Shown: one piece after another, positions 38,006 to 51,315 of the stretch
How the letters are laid out: each line of letters begins with the position of its first letter
How positions within the stretch are numbered: the stretch's first letter is position 1
Assembly: GCF_047496725.1 (NCBI RefSeq)
Contig: NC_132983.1
Coordinates: forward strand, 1,263,501-1,327,500
From: Anoplolepis gracilipes
Lineage: Eukaryota; Arthropoda; Insecta; Hymenoptera; Formicidae
DNA: 64,000 nt
Direction of reading: 5' to 3'
Made by a program: the position numbers and the translations under genes
Notes under the pieces: generated by a model
The model's input: only the letters and a program-made list of their open reading frames with translations
The model's database searches: none
Told to the model about the DNA's origin: nothing

Positions 38006-40942
38006 TTTTTTTTTTTTTTTTTTTTTTTTACATTGATATTCTCAAAGTGACATTTCGAAGCGTTAAAATTCACCGTGAACAAAATTCCTCTCTCTCTCTT
38101 CCTCTTTGTTTTCGTCTCCATTCCGGACACCCGTTACATGAAATACGTCCGAACGAAAGTACACACGGGCAGAGTGTGGGGGTGTGTATGTGTGCGTGTA
38201 AGAGGTCCAGCCTTGCCTCTCGGACGGAGGCTGGGTGTGGCCGTGACTAAAAGTTCACTAGAGCACTCTTTAACACACTTAACACGCAGTTTCTCCGACG
38301 TTGAACGAGCGACGAATCGGGTGTGCGCGCGCCGTATACAGGTACAATATACGTACACGCAGGAATTCCGCGAGGTGCATTCTTTCCGAGTGTCTAGCGA
38401 GATTTTCTTATCCGACGAACTAATCGCGATCTTGAGGCCGATAAAGGCCGAGATAAAGATCGCGTTGAGTCGAGATTCGCTGTTAACGGTTAGCGCCTAC
38501 CGTGATCGCAGATTTCTCGCAACCTAACGCGATTCTGTCCGAGAACCGCAAGCATCAACATTTAATTATGATTATTAGTGAAAGGCGCTTGAAAATTTTT
38601 TTACGACGCTTTCGATCATAGATATTTAAAATGCATCGTATATTATTTGGGAAAAAAATTTTTTAAGTCTTCTTAAAATTTATCTTGTAAATTTAAAACG
38701 GGAAGGAGGTTGTAGATTCTGTCGTAAACAAAAGGTAAAAAAAGAGAGGCTAATAAGAACGTTGTAAATAAAAATATATTTTCGAAACCAAAAAAAAAAA
38801 AAAGAAATGTTACTTTTAAATTGAATAACTGAATCTTTTTTATTTTCTTATTAATTACATATTCCCTACTTTCTGGAAGAAATTTTTATACATTATTATA
38901 ATTACAAGAAAACTTTTAAAATATTTATTGCCAATTTTGACAGTATAAATGTTTATTATTATTTTTTATATTATACATTTTATACGCTATAAATTAAAAT
39001 AGCGTAATCTTTCGAGCTCATGATTAATAATTACAGTCGTAATCGCTATAATATATCATTACAATTCTTAACTGGCAAAAAATAATATCTATATTGACAT
39101 ATGATTTTCTCACTTTTTTCCGCTCTACGGGCGACCTTATCTTGATCGACATCGGTCGTTAAATCAAGTGCAGCCAGTATATAAATCATTATAATACGTA
39201 ATTGCGATCGTTTGCGCGTCGGGATGAAGTGCGAATGGAGTTTCCCGAGATTACGGCGATCTTCGCGGAGCATAACATCGGCAATAATATAATACGCGTC
39301 GGATAATTCTATATAATATTGCATTATGTGTGCGCGACACATAGGTACGGCATTACGGCTAATGCCGTTAATGATAGCCGGCCGATTAATTTACGTTACG
39401 AACAACTCGTTTCGTTACTTTCACGCTGCGAGTGTGGTATCTCGATCGCGGTGATTCATATGCCACTTAAAACGCATACCCCCGTCGCTACCGGATGAGG
39501 ATTTTTAGCAATGCGTTCTCGCGCGCGAGCTGCGCACAAATAATTTCTCGCGCGGATGTTCCCGAATGTCATTTTTATACAAACTCTATTTATTTCAGCA
39601 GCCACTTTTATTTAGAAATAAGTGATTTGTAATTTTTTAACATTTTGTGATTATTTTTTCATCAATCATTTTATTTCTCGATTAATATGCATTAAATTTA
39701 CTTTTAATGATTTCCAAAAACGATACACGTCATTTTTTGTTTATTATAGTTTAGAATATTTAAGATTTTTGAAAGATAATTATTATATACATTTCTAATA
39801 AATTTTAAAATCATAATGCAATTTATTATTGTTAATTTATTATCGTTTGTGTATAAGAACAATTATTTTTAAAATTGAATCTATATTTTTGTTTTTATTA
39901 TTAATAATATTTTCTGCTTTAAAAAGAATTTTTTTACATATTATATTAATTATAAGATAACTTGTTCAAATATTTATTGCTAATTTTGACAGATGAGAAT
40001 ATTTATTGGCACGAAAATAAATTTTTCTTACTATTTTTATATATTTAATATATTATTATGACAATAGTGTTGCCTTTTCTAAGACTTTCAATCAAAAATG
40101 TATCAAATCGAAATATGTTGAATTATAAAGTAATTTCTCGCGATCTTTTACGTCGCTCAGACTCTAGGCATCAGACGGAATTTTTTTTTCTTTGCCTTGA
40201 TTATTAATAGAAGACATTATATCAGGTTTTGCTTTTGCTCGAACAAATGTAACACAATTTTCCTTGCCAAAGTCCATTAAGGGACTTTTGATAAATGATC
40301 GTTTATCCGGAGGAAATCGACATTTTATTTTGGTAATGCATTCGATTTAATTTCCACGACGGTCGGGAAGACCGAGGATTGAGTGGCGTTCAAGAAACGA
40401 CGGTGTTCTCAACCATCTGACCAGGAGGATCTCACGTAAAAAAATTACGTCGATGGCCGTAAACTGTGTGTATATGTCTCTACATTTTACGATCGTAGTC
40501 GTGATAAGGTAAACTCTCTTTCGAGAGAAAAAAAAATAAACAGAAAAATCTAATGTTCCAGCGTCGTAACATGTGCGTAACGCATTTAATTTAATTATCC
40601 GTCTTGTAACCGAGAGGTGAGGGGGATTAAGTGAGTAATGAAATGCGGAGAGAATAATGTCTCCAAGTGACATTGACGACTGTCATACTTATTAAGAGAT
40701 GATTGGTACTAATAAAAACTACTATTAATAAAAACACTGGCGTAGACGCACTCGAATAAATTCGCCTTGTACTCGAAAATCGCAAAATAATACGGATCGA
40801 TCGACGATTTATACGCAATTTCTGTCTCGACCGACGGCAGAGATAGATTAGTCGAATCGATGGCGAGGATGATGATGATGCCATTAAAGTGGCATCGACG
40901 GCCAGCGAATCCACGTGTATGTACGTGTCTTGCGTGCACATG

Positions 40943-41553
40943 TACAGCCATGTCCAAAATTATTATTATATATTATTATTCTATTTTTTTAGCATATTTC
41001 TAAAAAATATAACGAATTAATTTTTATTTTAATGATTTTTTTTTAAACTTAAGTTAAGAATGTGTACACTTTCTCGGAATTTATCGTGTAAATTATTTAT
41101 AAAATTTATTATTTTTAAATTATATAATTGAAATGTCAATAAATCGTTCAAAAAATTATTATATAAATAGTTAGTTTAAGGCAGTGGTATTGTATTTATT
41201 TTGACAAACATATTAAGAAATAATTTTGGACATGTCTCTAAGTTTTTTTTTTTTTTTAAAGAGTAAAACCTCTCTTTTTAAAATCAACCATCAAAGTAAA
41301 ATTTAAGATTAAAAACAGTGATGAAAAATAGACAGAAAATGTTGACTCGGGATATAATTATAACTTTTATTTCTTATTCTAATAATCAAGAAGGGAGACA
41401 CATTATTAACAAACGAAGAGAATCTTAAAATGCTGTTTTTTTCTCGCGCGAAATTGCCGTTTCGTCAGCTGTCAAATTTATTGTCGTATTTATTTTGACG
41501 TACATAAAATCAGAAAAATTTAAAGCTGCCTAATAATTTTGAATATGGCTGTA
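40943..41553 (+). mobile_element. Tc1/mariner-like element, copy 2 with doubled right end
   Basis: The left end is TACAGCCATGTCCAAAATTA. A first right end, TAATTTTGGACATGTCTCTA, lies at 41221-41240 and a second, TAATTTTGAATATGGCTGTA, at about 41534-41553. Each right end is preceded by a module gtatttattttgac. 41241-41475 matches 3771-4015 next to copy 1. No transposase frame remains. Confidence 0.65.
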
Positions 41554-42182
41554 TGCGTATATCTGTATGTGTTTGCATTCGCATGGCTTAACTGTATGGT
41601 AATCGCGCGGTTGAAGTGGAAGACGAGAGCGGGGAGGGGGGGGGGGATATCATACCGCGTATACATATTATCTAACTGTAGATTACAGCGAGGAGCAGCG
41701 AATCGCAATTATCCGTCCGCACGCGCGCGCGCGCGCGCATCGTCTTGCGTCTGTAATCTAATGCTTTTCAATAAGCAGCGATTTTCCCGATCATTAGCGC
41801 GCTCGTTTTACGGCCATTTGTCTCCCGCCGCCGCCCGATCCGCTACCGCCGCGGGTCGGTTCCTCTCTTCTCTTCTCTCTCTCTCTCTCTCTCTCTCGGA
41901 TCGGTCCGTAGATTATTGGAGGCGGTGAAGGAGGAACGTAAGAGAGGAGGGTAAAAATCGTGACCGCAAGTGCGCAACGCCTGTGCAATTTGCCTGTCAG
42001 CGAAATTACAGGGAGCCGCGAGTCGCGTCGATGACGCTCGCCGGATATAATGTGTAATAAAATATTGCGTCACGCCGTTGTACTCTATATATTCGCGATA
42101 GATGTTGCGCGCCGGCAAAAGTATTGACGCGTCGATCGCGAACGAGATCACATTGGTCGCAGGGAGTAACGGGAACCGCAAC

Positions 42183-42206
42183 AGTCTCTCGTCCACACGA
42201 GAGACT
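42183..42206. other. Perfect 10-bp hairpin
   Basis: AGTCTCTCGT, loop CCAC, ACGAGAGACT. It lies in unique sequence of the large intron. Function unknown. Confidence 0.6.
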
Positions 42207-42311
42207 CTTTCCATGCTGGGTGCATCGCGATATTAATTACACGGGATATAATTTATATCGCGACGACAACAATCAATTATCCCATCCGATAAGGGAGGAC
42301 AGTTGACAAGT

Positions 42312-42532
42312 CAAGGTGTAGTCCCTGGGATTTTTAGAGGATTTTTTTTGTACCTGGAAAAAGTCCAGGAATTCTCATTTTATGAAATTTTCTCTTACAT
42401 TGTAAATTATAAATACATATCTTTTATATAATCAATGATAAAATATACAGTACATATTCTTGATTTTAATTTTTCGCGATAAAAAATGAAATATCAGAGA
42501 ATTTTCTTACAATATTTGAATAGACTTGTCAC
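42312..42532 (+). repeat. Family A element, short degenerate copy
   Basis: Begins caaggtgtagtccctggg and ends near tttgaatagacttgtc. The tacctggaaaaagtccagg and taaattataaatacatatc segments place it in family A. The interior is mostly deleted. Confidence 0.55.
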
Positions 42533-43077
42533 TCAAAGTGACAAGGACTCACTTTTGACAGATATAAAGTAAAGTGACATTTTCTCACTCTTATTACAAG
42601 CTGCATCGATCGCGTTAGCGGTTTAAAATGCATTCCCGTTAAGTATCAAAGTAGCGCACACGGTCAAGGTGGCCTGGCGGTGGCCACCGTGAAAAATCGT
42701 ATACACGGCTCTTTCGAATCATGTAATGCATGTCCCTTTCGGCGAGTAAAGCCGCGGCATTTTCAGATGATAATCAGCCGTCTCGCATGCAAATACGGAA
42801 CACGGTTAATCGCGCAAACAACTATAATTTAACGGCACACGTCGGCGACCACCGAGTGATCGTGATATTAACAGAGGCTGCACCTTGCACACTCCTCTCA
42901 AAGGCCTCTGGAACGCCCCGGTATATCCCCCTGTCGAGCTTCTGTCAACCCGATTTTAATTATTAATGATTTATACTTTATATAACGATGATACAATTGT
43001 TATTTCGATATTGTGTCTAATTTGAAATATTAAATCAATTTATATGTATTTTATTATTATTCGTGTTATAGTAAACA

Positions 43078-43660
43078 AGATGTCTACTTTTTGGAAAAAC
43101 TTGGGAAATTTAGGATTTTCTTTTTTTAATATTGAAAGAAAATTGAGGAATATTTTATAGAGTTAAATTTTTTTTAATCTTTATTAATTTTGCTGTATGT
43201 GTTAAAATATAAATGTATATATGTCTCTCTTTCTCTCTTTATTCAATATTATTGATATTTACATAATATAATTAATTAATGTAAATTAACTATATTATAT
43301 TAATTTAATTATTTATTGATTAATTAATATAAATAAAATGAATTAATATAATAAGACATTGGTCTTAGGAAAATATTGATAAATATGTCGTATGCATTCG
43401 TCATTATAATTTTTTAGTGACAAAATAATGAAAATATTATGCAAATGTTTCTTAAGATAAATGCTTATCTTAAGAAAACCACTCTTTTTTTTCAGTATAT
43501 TTTTCACATTTGAGACTTGAATGGCTTTTTATTTTTCTTTCGTATAAGCTTTAGAAAATTCATATAATAAAAAAAAATGTTTAAAGTTGCATTTAAAAAT
43601 CCTTTAATTTTGGCTTGAATTTAAGAAAAAAAAAATTTTTTTGAAAAATGTCAGGATACG
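43078..43660 (+). repeat. Family A element, degenerate long copy
   Basis: Starts agatgtctactttttgg; interior landmarks are present (ttgggaaatttaggatt, taatgaaaatattatgcaa, acttgaatggctttttattt). The right end is not recognisable. An AT-rich insertion (43260-43340) lengthens it. Confidence 0.5.
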
Positions 43661-44078
43661 CGTTAAAACACGACTCCACTCTCTCTCTCTCTCTCTCTCT
43701 CAAGATAGCGACATGTATATAGGAATTTATGCGAAAACTTATAATTCTCCGCGTTTCCTCGAAGGATCGATTAACGAAGACAATGCAATTTAGTCATACC
43801 GCCGTAAGCGAGCGAACAGAAGAGACGTTAAAAACTCGGGGCTTCGAGCGCGCCGTGATTTACGCCATACCTGGGCCGTTTACTTGTAACGCGTCTTGAA
43901 TTATAGTCGCTTATCCTCACGGAAAGCGAGAGACGTATGTATATAAATATCCGCGAACGACGACGACGACGGCGACGATGAGGCGCGGAAAATGAAGTCG
44001 CCACGCGATCGATTGCGAGAGCCGGTAGCGAGATAAATCTTTCGAGCGACGACGCGTTAATTCTTTATCTTTATAAAG

Positions 44079-44110
<32 letters not shown>

Positions 44111-45028
44111 AGATGCATCTTCTTTTTCATTTAATCGCAGGAGATTCCGTTCAATTATCTCAGATTTCTCAATGACACGTAAAGCTAATCCCGAGATTTT
44201 AATCGAATGCAGAGATACTCGTCCGATGATTGATAATGTAGAGAAGTATTATTAATGCTTCGACAATTAATTTGTGCAATTTTATTTCGTGTATATATAA
44301 TAATATAAAATGATAATTATCTTCCTTGGAGATAAGAATTTAATAAAAAAAAAATACAAGGCAAAAAAGATAAGCATTTACGAAATTATTTTAATATTAA
44401 AGATATTTATTAAAATTTGAAGGAATTTTTTTTAGTCGTCGAATATAGATATCAAAATTGACAAATTTTTTATTAATATTGACGTCATAGATTTGTATTT
44501 AGTGGCCTAAAAAAATTATGTTTGAATAAACTTATTTAATAAATCTTGAATTTATATAATTTGCATTTTTTTTTTTTTTTTTGTTAAACTGTGTAATAGA
44601 TACAAATTCTAAGTTTGTAATTTGACAATCGTGTTACACGCGAAGAATGCACGTATACTCGACATTGTATAAGAGAAAGAACTCGAACAGAAGATACACG
44701 GGCAACGGCCACGCTAACGCGTTGACGGGGTTCAAATGAAGTTCAGAAACTCGAGCGAACACGAAGACTGCAGCAGAAGCTCGACGGTGGCCGCAAGCAG
44801 TTAGTCGAAGTCATAAATCGAGGATCGAGGACCGCCGAATCGTGGTTCACATACACACACGCATACATATGTACGTAAAGCAGTCGAGAGTGCGAGTTTA
44901 TGCGAGTTTATACAGCGACGCGAATACAAGGGGTGGCCCGTTCGCCTCGGGTGCCCGGACGACATAATTCACCCCTCTGGAATTCTATTTCGACGTTGGT
45001 ACCGCGAGGCGCTTCGAATTCCTACAGT

Positions 45029-45061
<33 letters not shown>

Positions 45062-45109
45062 TTGCGACGTGTTTGTTTATGTCGTAAATTGTATTTTCCT
45101 TGGATAACA

Positions 45110-45264
45110 GTATTGTAAAAAATAACTACAAGTGTCTGAATTTTCAGGGATTTTTTGGAACTTTCAGAAAAGTGTCTCTGATGAGATTGAATTATTTTTG
45201 AGATATTTAGGGCTGAAAATTCAAACAAAAGTATATCTGAATTCTTAGGCAATTTTTTACAGCG
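45110..45264 (-). repeat. Family B repeat, short reverse copy
   Basis: Begins tattgtaaaaaataactac, contains actttcagaaaagtgtctc and ends gaattcttaggcaatttttt acag. The middle is deleted. Confidence 0.65.
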
Positions 45265-45744
45265 GACGCTTCATCACTTGTGAATTTTTTTCCTCTACTT
45301 TTTTTCGCAAGTTTATTGTCTGCGTCTCCTCTTCTGGTTGGAGCCAATGTCGAAACTAACGGCGGTTAGCCGTTACCAGATAAAGGGTACGGCAGCTTCA
45401 GCTTTCGGTAGCGAGGGAGACAATTTTTATTTATGTTCCATTGAAACAGGAGGAGAGGAGTAGCGCTCGCGCTCTCTCTCTTTTTTTTTCTCTCTCTCTC
45501 CTTCTCTTCCGCGCACCTTCTTCTGGAGCCCCAGGGTTCACCTCGTAATTCACTGCCCACGCGTTACCGTTGAACGGGAGGAGCCAAGTGTGAGGAGGCG
45601 AAAAATCAAGAGCGGAATAAACGTCTCCGAAGAAAAAAAAAACGTGACAACGTCGTCCCGACCCACCAACTGTCATTTGTAAAGCATCCTTGTCATTATT
45701 CTCGATTTCTCTGCGATTTTTACACATTGTAGAAGAAAAGGCTT

Positions 45745-45884
45745 CAGGTTCATATTTTTTTTCTGAATTTTCAGATCTGGGGGACTGAAAGTAATTTCAT
45801 CAGAGTTCTGAAAGTTTAGAAGAATGTCTGAAAAGGATAGTGTATCTGTAAAAACAAAACTTTGCAGTTATTTTTTGCAGCGCA
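45745..45884 (+). repeat. Family B repeat, short forward copy
   Basis: Starts near ttctgaattttcagatct, contains gaaagtttagaagaatgtct and ends ttgcagttattttttgcag. It lies about 480 bp from a reverse copy, giving a spaced inverted pair. Confidence 0.6.
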
Positions 45885-46707
45885 CGCTTGCGCGGTAATA
45901 AAATAGAACGCGAAAAAAAAAACCCACGTGACTCATTGAATTCCTGGAGTTGCAGCTATAATTATAACGGTTGCACAATCGTGGCAAATTACTACCACGC
46001 GGAAGCGTGGGAACTGCAAAAGTGTCTCGTTACGCGGTTCACGCGATTTTAATTAAATATAAATTGCAGTTTCTTTTATAGAATCTCCCTGCACATTTAA
46101 TTCATCATCAGTCTTCCTCTTTCCTCGTTTTTAAATGAATCAACTCGAGCAATGCGGCATAATTTTTACATTATTCGGTTTCTCCCCGGGAGTTGCACGT
46201 ATTGTGTATACATTCCACGTGCGACGCGTTCGCCACATAATGTGAGTTCGTGTCCAAAGCGTGAAGCGAAAAAAAAAAGGAACGAAATAATTATCCGCGG
46301 TCCTTCGCACCACGTGAGCAGGTTGATCGCCGACGCGTTCGAATGCGTTCTCGTGTCACCATGCATTGTAACGATCCGCTCGATCGTACGAAGCCGCTTC
46401 CTGTCGTCTAACGAGCGTCCAGCAGCTTTATGTTTGTTTAGAGGGCCGCGACGACCGAGTCTTGTCGCCTCGTCCACAGGTTACAGCGATCAAACGCACG
46501 TCGAGCGGCGCGAAAATATGTATAAATTTAATACACCTTTATATCTACCTCGTTTTAGGCGTGAAAATTATTCCGTCTCTCCGAACGCGATATCGAGATT
46601 AAGGGTCGTTTGACAATTCTTGACTTGACAATGAAATTTTTTTTTTACTCCTTTGGAAAAAGTACTAGTCTAAATTTATATTTTATATTAAAGATATATA
46701 ATGTCTT

Positions 46708-46885
46708 ACTGTAAAAAATGACAGATTGAAATTTCAAAGTTTTCTTGCGGATATAGTCTAAATTTTTACATAAAATTTGAAAATTGACATTTCTGAATTG
46801 TAAAAGAAATGACTAGATGATTAAGGCAAGTTGTATGAAAATTCAGACAAAAAAATGTGTCTGAATTCTTCTTAATTTTTTATAG
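46708..46885 (-). repeat. Family B repeat, reverse copy
   Basis: Begins actgtaaaaaatgacagatt and ends tgtctgaattcttcttaatt tttta. A family A copy starts immediately after it. Confidence 0.6.
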
Positions 46886-46886
46886 T

Positions 46887-47347
46887 CGAGATGTCTGCCC
46901 GCTGGAACAACCGGAATTATCAAGGATTTCTCTTGTATCTAGAAAACTCTGGGAATTTTATTGGGATTTAAAAAAAAATTCTCTTTGATAATTTTACTCT
47001 CATTGTAAATAATCAGGCACTTAAGAAAATTAAAATAGACAAGTGTTTAAAATATATTATAAATATACATCTATTTTTGGGTACATATTTAATGTCTTAA
47101 CAAAATATTTTTAATAACTAAAAAATAAAATTTTATGCAAGTGAAAAATTCTTGTTCCTTTTTTCTAATAATTAACAAATATTAGCACTTGAAACTTAAA
47201 AAGAAAGTTTCTGTGTTTTTCCTTCATATGAAAAAACATTAAAAAATGCATTTAAAAAAATTTTAAATATTCTTTTTTCCTGGAACTTTGAACAAAAATA
47301 CCTGAAAGATTGGAGAATTTTTTCACAATATTTGAGTAAACACTCTG
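46887..47347 (+). repeat. Family A element abutting a family B element
   Basis: Begins gtcgagatgtctgcccgctgg and ends tttgagtaaacactctg. The interior matches the other copies (gcaagtgaaaaattcttgt, tagcacttgaaacttaaa, aaaatacctgaaagattgg). Its left end directly touches the right end of a family B copy. Confidence 0.65.
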
Positions 47348-48428
47348 ACAGTGCTTATGAATCTATTCTAACTCGCGTCGGAGAAATGTCAAACGTTTTA
47401 CAACCGACACGGCAACCGATGACGGATGACTCAATTTCGCAGAGCAAACAGATTGAAATCCGCCTGGGGGGCAACCCGGTATTCTCGCCCCGTCTCTAAT
47501 TACGCATTTGAATGCATAATTAAACGCGCGGGCCGTGTGTTATTAACCCATTGTCCGCGTCGAGGCATACGGTGCATAACCGGGCAATTTGCACGTCTTT
47601 TGATCCGCGAGACTCGTTTTCAACTATCCTCCCGTAAATCATCCTGCGCGCTCCATAAACTTGACCGTCGTTGCGTCTCCTCCTCCAACTTTTCTCCTCC
47701 GCTCCGAATCGCGTACTCGCATTCTGCTTGCGATCCTCTCTGCTCAAATAACACCCCACGATTTACATTGTAATTTACAGTCGGCCGCGATACGTGTAAA
47801 TACGTCACTTTGCTTCCCACAAAAATGTCATATTTTTTTTTTTTTTTTTTTTTACTTCCTTCCATCAGCTGTGTTTTAATCCGGACGCGGAAAAGTCTTG
47901 ATACGAATTTTCGGAAGATTCCGATAACAATACTAGTATATTATAAATCTTTCGTTTCTCGTGGCCTTAATTAAGTGCCCGACTTGAAAAATACCATGAT
48001 TCCCGTGATGGAGTTAGCGAGAGAGCAGAGTGTTTCGGATCAATCAAGATTTTTTTTTCCTTTCGATACGAGTTTTGTAAAAAAAAAAAAAAAAAAAAAA
48101 AGATGCGTAACCTTCGTGCGTAAAAAGAAGCCGCTAGATTCCAGCAGCTCTAACATCACAGTCGAGACTTCCATGCGTTGTCAGCTAATTACACGCTTGT
48201 TTATTTTGTCGTTTTCCGTGCGAACCGTTACATACGCGCCACTCGACTCTCAGATCGGTATATACGTACAGATTCCCCTTTCGTTCCGCCGCGATTCGGT
48301 GGAACGAAAAAGATAAAGAAAAAAAAAAAAAAGAAAGAAAGAAGGAAAAATCGTTCGGATAATAAGCGGTCGCGATGACATTTTCTCAATTGAACGATCC
48401 ATTATCGTGATTGGATCGCATATAACAA

Positions 48429-48459
<31 letters not shown>

Positions 48460-49110
48460 GAAAAAAACGCGAAAATGAAAACCGAAAATTGCAGGCTCCA
48501 CGTGATCGGCCGGAGTGATGATGAATTAATGCAATTAGATAATACGCCTCGCCGGTTCAATCTCGGGCCGGACAATCTCGCGAGTAAACGCCGGGAGAGA
48601 CGGGCCCGGTGCGCATAAACCGCATTCCGGATTGTCGGATCGCAATTACACAGGACTCGCGCACGCGTCGTCGAGCCGGAAACCGGCTCGATTCGCTCCT
48701 GGGTATTCATTTTAATGATATCGGTACCGTCGGACGTTACGTTTTATTCGCGAAAATTCCCCCGGCGTAACCGCAGATGAATCCCGGTACCCGGGATGAT
48801 AGGAGCAACGGGTTTCCAGGCCATCCTCGCGATGCGATCGCTCATTTTCGCGGGACGATGATTATGCGAGCTCGCGGCGCGAGAGCCGTTAAATATCGCC
48901 GGGACACATTTTGCGCTCGCGTCCGGAGCTCGCTTTCTTTCCCGAAAGCAAAACGTTGCCTCGTCCAGCTTTACGATCGCTGTTTGTCAGCCGCCATACT
49001 TATCCACCTACGGCGAGACTAGTTTCGTGTAATAAATTTGTATTTTTTTTTTTAAATTCTCAATAGTAATCAGCTGGCAATTATCATAACTGGCATTATC
49101 CATGCTTTTC

Positions 49111-49339
49111 TCTGTAAAAAATTGCGAATTTAATATGTAATATAATGTATAATATATAATTTAAATAAGAATTCACACATGTTTTTCTTGAATTTTCAGA
49201 TCTGAGTGTCTGAAAGTAATTTTAGATAATCTGTCTTAATCATCAGAGTCATTTTTCTGAAAATTAACTGAAAATTCAGACAGTGTAGCTGTAAGAAAAC
49301 TTGCACAGACACTTTGCCTACAGTTATTTTATCGTGTAG
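49111..49339 (+). repeat. Family B repeat
   Basis: Begins tctctgtaaaaaattgcg, contains ttttcagatctgagtgtctg, gataatctgtcttaatcatc and ctgtaagaaaacttgcacag. It ends gcctacagttattttatcg. A 40-bp AT-rich insertion sits near the left end. Confidence 0.65.
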
Positions 49340-50092
49340 GAAATCTATATTTATATTTAATATATTAATTAAAATATTAATATAAATATATATTAGTATA
49401 TGAATATTATATTTTATATAATTTTTTCAACTTCTATAAAATAAAGAAAAATAATATACACGTACATTACATAGCAGCTGGGAGGGGAAGAAATAAAAAA
49501 AAAAAAAAAAGCAATGTAGAAAATTTCGTGCGTTGCATACATACCTAAAGGAGAAACCTGGCGGTTCCGAACGGACGGAACACTTTCGCGCCAATTTACC
49601 GAGGTACATATCTCTCTGACGTATTATCAATCAACTCTCAGCCCGGCCTATTGTCTCTGTTGCTGTTCGTTCTCAACCGAGCGGAGCCTGTCGTCATCGA
49701 CGAGCTCCGTTCGGTTCTCACGGGGGTGGTTCGTTTAAGCGGACGGAAGAAAGAAGGAGAGGTGAAAAGACAGGAGAGAGAAATAGAGAGAGGAAGAGAA
49801 AAAGAAAAAAAGCGACACACGTACACATAGACCACGGAGGTGGTTCGGTGCCCGTCGTCCCACGGGGCGACCCACCGTTCGGCTTCTCCCCGCCTTATAA
49901 ACTGGCATCCCGCTACACGCCATCGACTTGGAGCTGGCTCGTTTTGCTCGATTTCGATTGCGCCGGGGCAGAAGAAGAAGCTGCTGAACACGGTGGAACA
50001 TTGCTCGCAATTTAAATAAATTCACCGCGAGCGCGCGGATGCTCTCTCCCCCTCCCTTCCCCGCCGACTGGAATTGGTGGCGAGCGTGCATG

Positions 50093-50129
<37 letters not shown>

Positions 50130-50870
50130 GTTAAAGCTTCTGCACACACACACACACACACACACACTATGTGTTTCGTGCTTCCTTTGAAACTGGTATC
50201 GTGCAATGAGTATTATACAACAGCAAATATTGTTGAACAGCTGACTTTGATTATACAGCAGATTATATGTAAACCTTATATTTTTTATTTATCAATTTAA
50301 AATGTACGAATAAGCTTCCTCCTCGATTAAGTAGAATCAATTTTTTAGATAATTATTTTATATAAATATCTTATAGAATATAATGATAAATATTCTATAA
50401 ACATTTTATACAATATTATTCTATAGAATAATTACAAGTATTATTATAAATATTCTATATTTTATAGAATAATATTGTATAAAATATGACGATCCTGACG
50501 TGTCCGTTTGATTGTTCTTTGCAATTAATTCTGATCTGACGGAGATGAAAAAAGGAAAATATTTCGAGAGATAGTGTGCAAAATTTGTTGCACTGAGCAA
50601 TGCTAGTAGCAAAATTGTCACTCGCAGATGAATCGAGAGGATTGGAAGAGAGGAGAATCGCGGTTGCGTCTTTATCTGCGCTTATCGCGTCGCAATAACA
50701 ATACGATTGTCATGTGCGTGACACGTGCACGATTACGTATCCGATTCCGGAACGGTGTTCTCTCGCACGCGGCGTGTTTCGGATAATTGTTCCACGTGTG
50801 ACGTAACCGGCACGATGTTATAAAATCCGCCCGCGCAGCACGCCATCATACACACACACACATATATATA

Positions 50871-51315
50871 CAGAGTGTCCTATATAGATAGAACACAAAC
50901 CGGTATTCCGTATTAAAAAATAAGAATCTTTTTTTCGTTGGCAACATTTCCAGAAATACATCGTTTCTGGGAAATCTCATTTTTTTAATATGACAATACA
51001 ATGTTGTTTCTTGATTCTTCGTGTAAAATAATTCTAATATCCATATATTTTTATAATTAAATAATTTAAAGAAATTGTAGTTGAGTTGGCATAAAAGAAA
51101 TTCCTTATGATAGTAAAATGACTGATAATGTAAACAAAGAAGACATTAATGTCTATACAAGTGATGTAAAAATTAAATTTCATTTATAACAGAATTATTA
51201 AAGCTTTTACGAAAAAAAAAAAAAAAAAAAAAAAAAAAACAGAAAATGTGCACTGTGTTGGTATATTAAAAAATGAGATGCCTGGAAAAAATGATGTATT
51301 TCCAGAAATTGTGAT
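50871..51315. repeat. Foldback repeat with CAGAGTGTCC end
   Basis: Starts CAGAGTGTCCTATATAG. 50945-50995 (tttccagaaatacatc, aatctcattttttaatat) reappears inverted at 51259-51312 (atattaaaaaatgagat, gatgtatttccagaaat). The centre ends in a long A run at about 51212-51239. The outer right end is not recognisable. Confidence 0.6.

Noticed and set aside
46152..46613. 153-codon frame in unique sequence of the large intron
   Set aside because: No family motif, and the composition is not protein-like; treated as chance.
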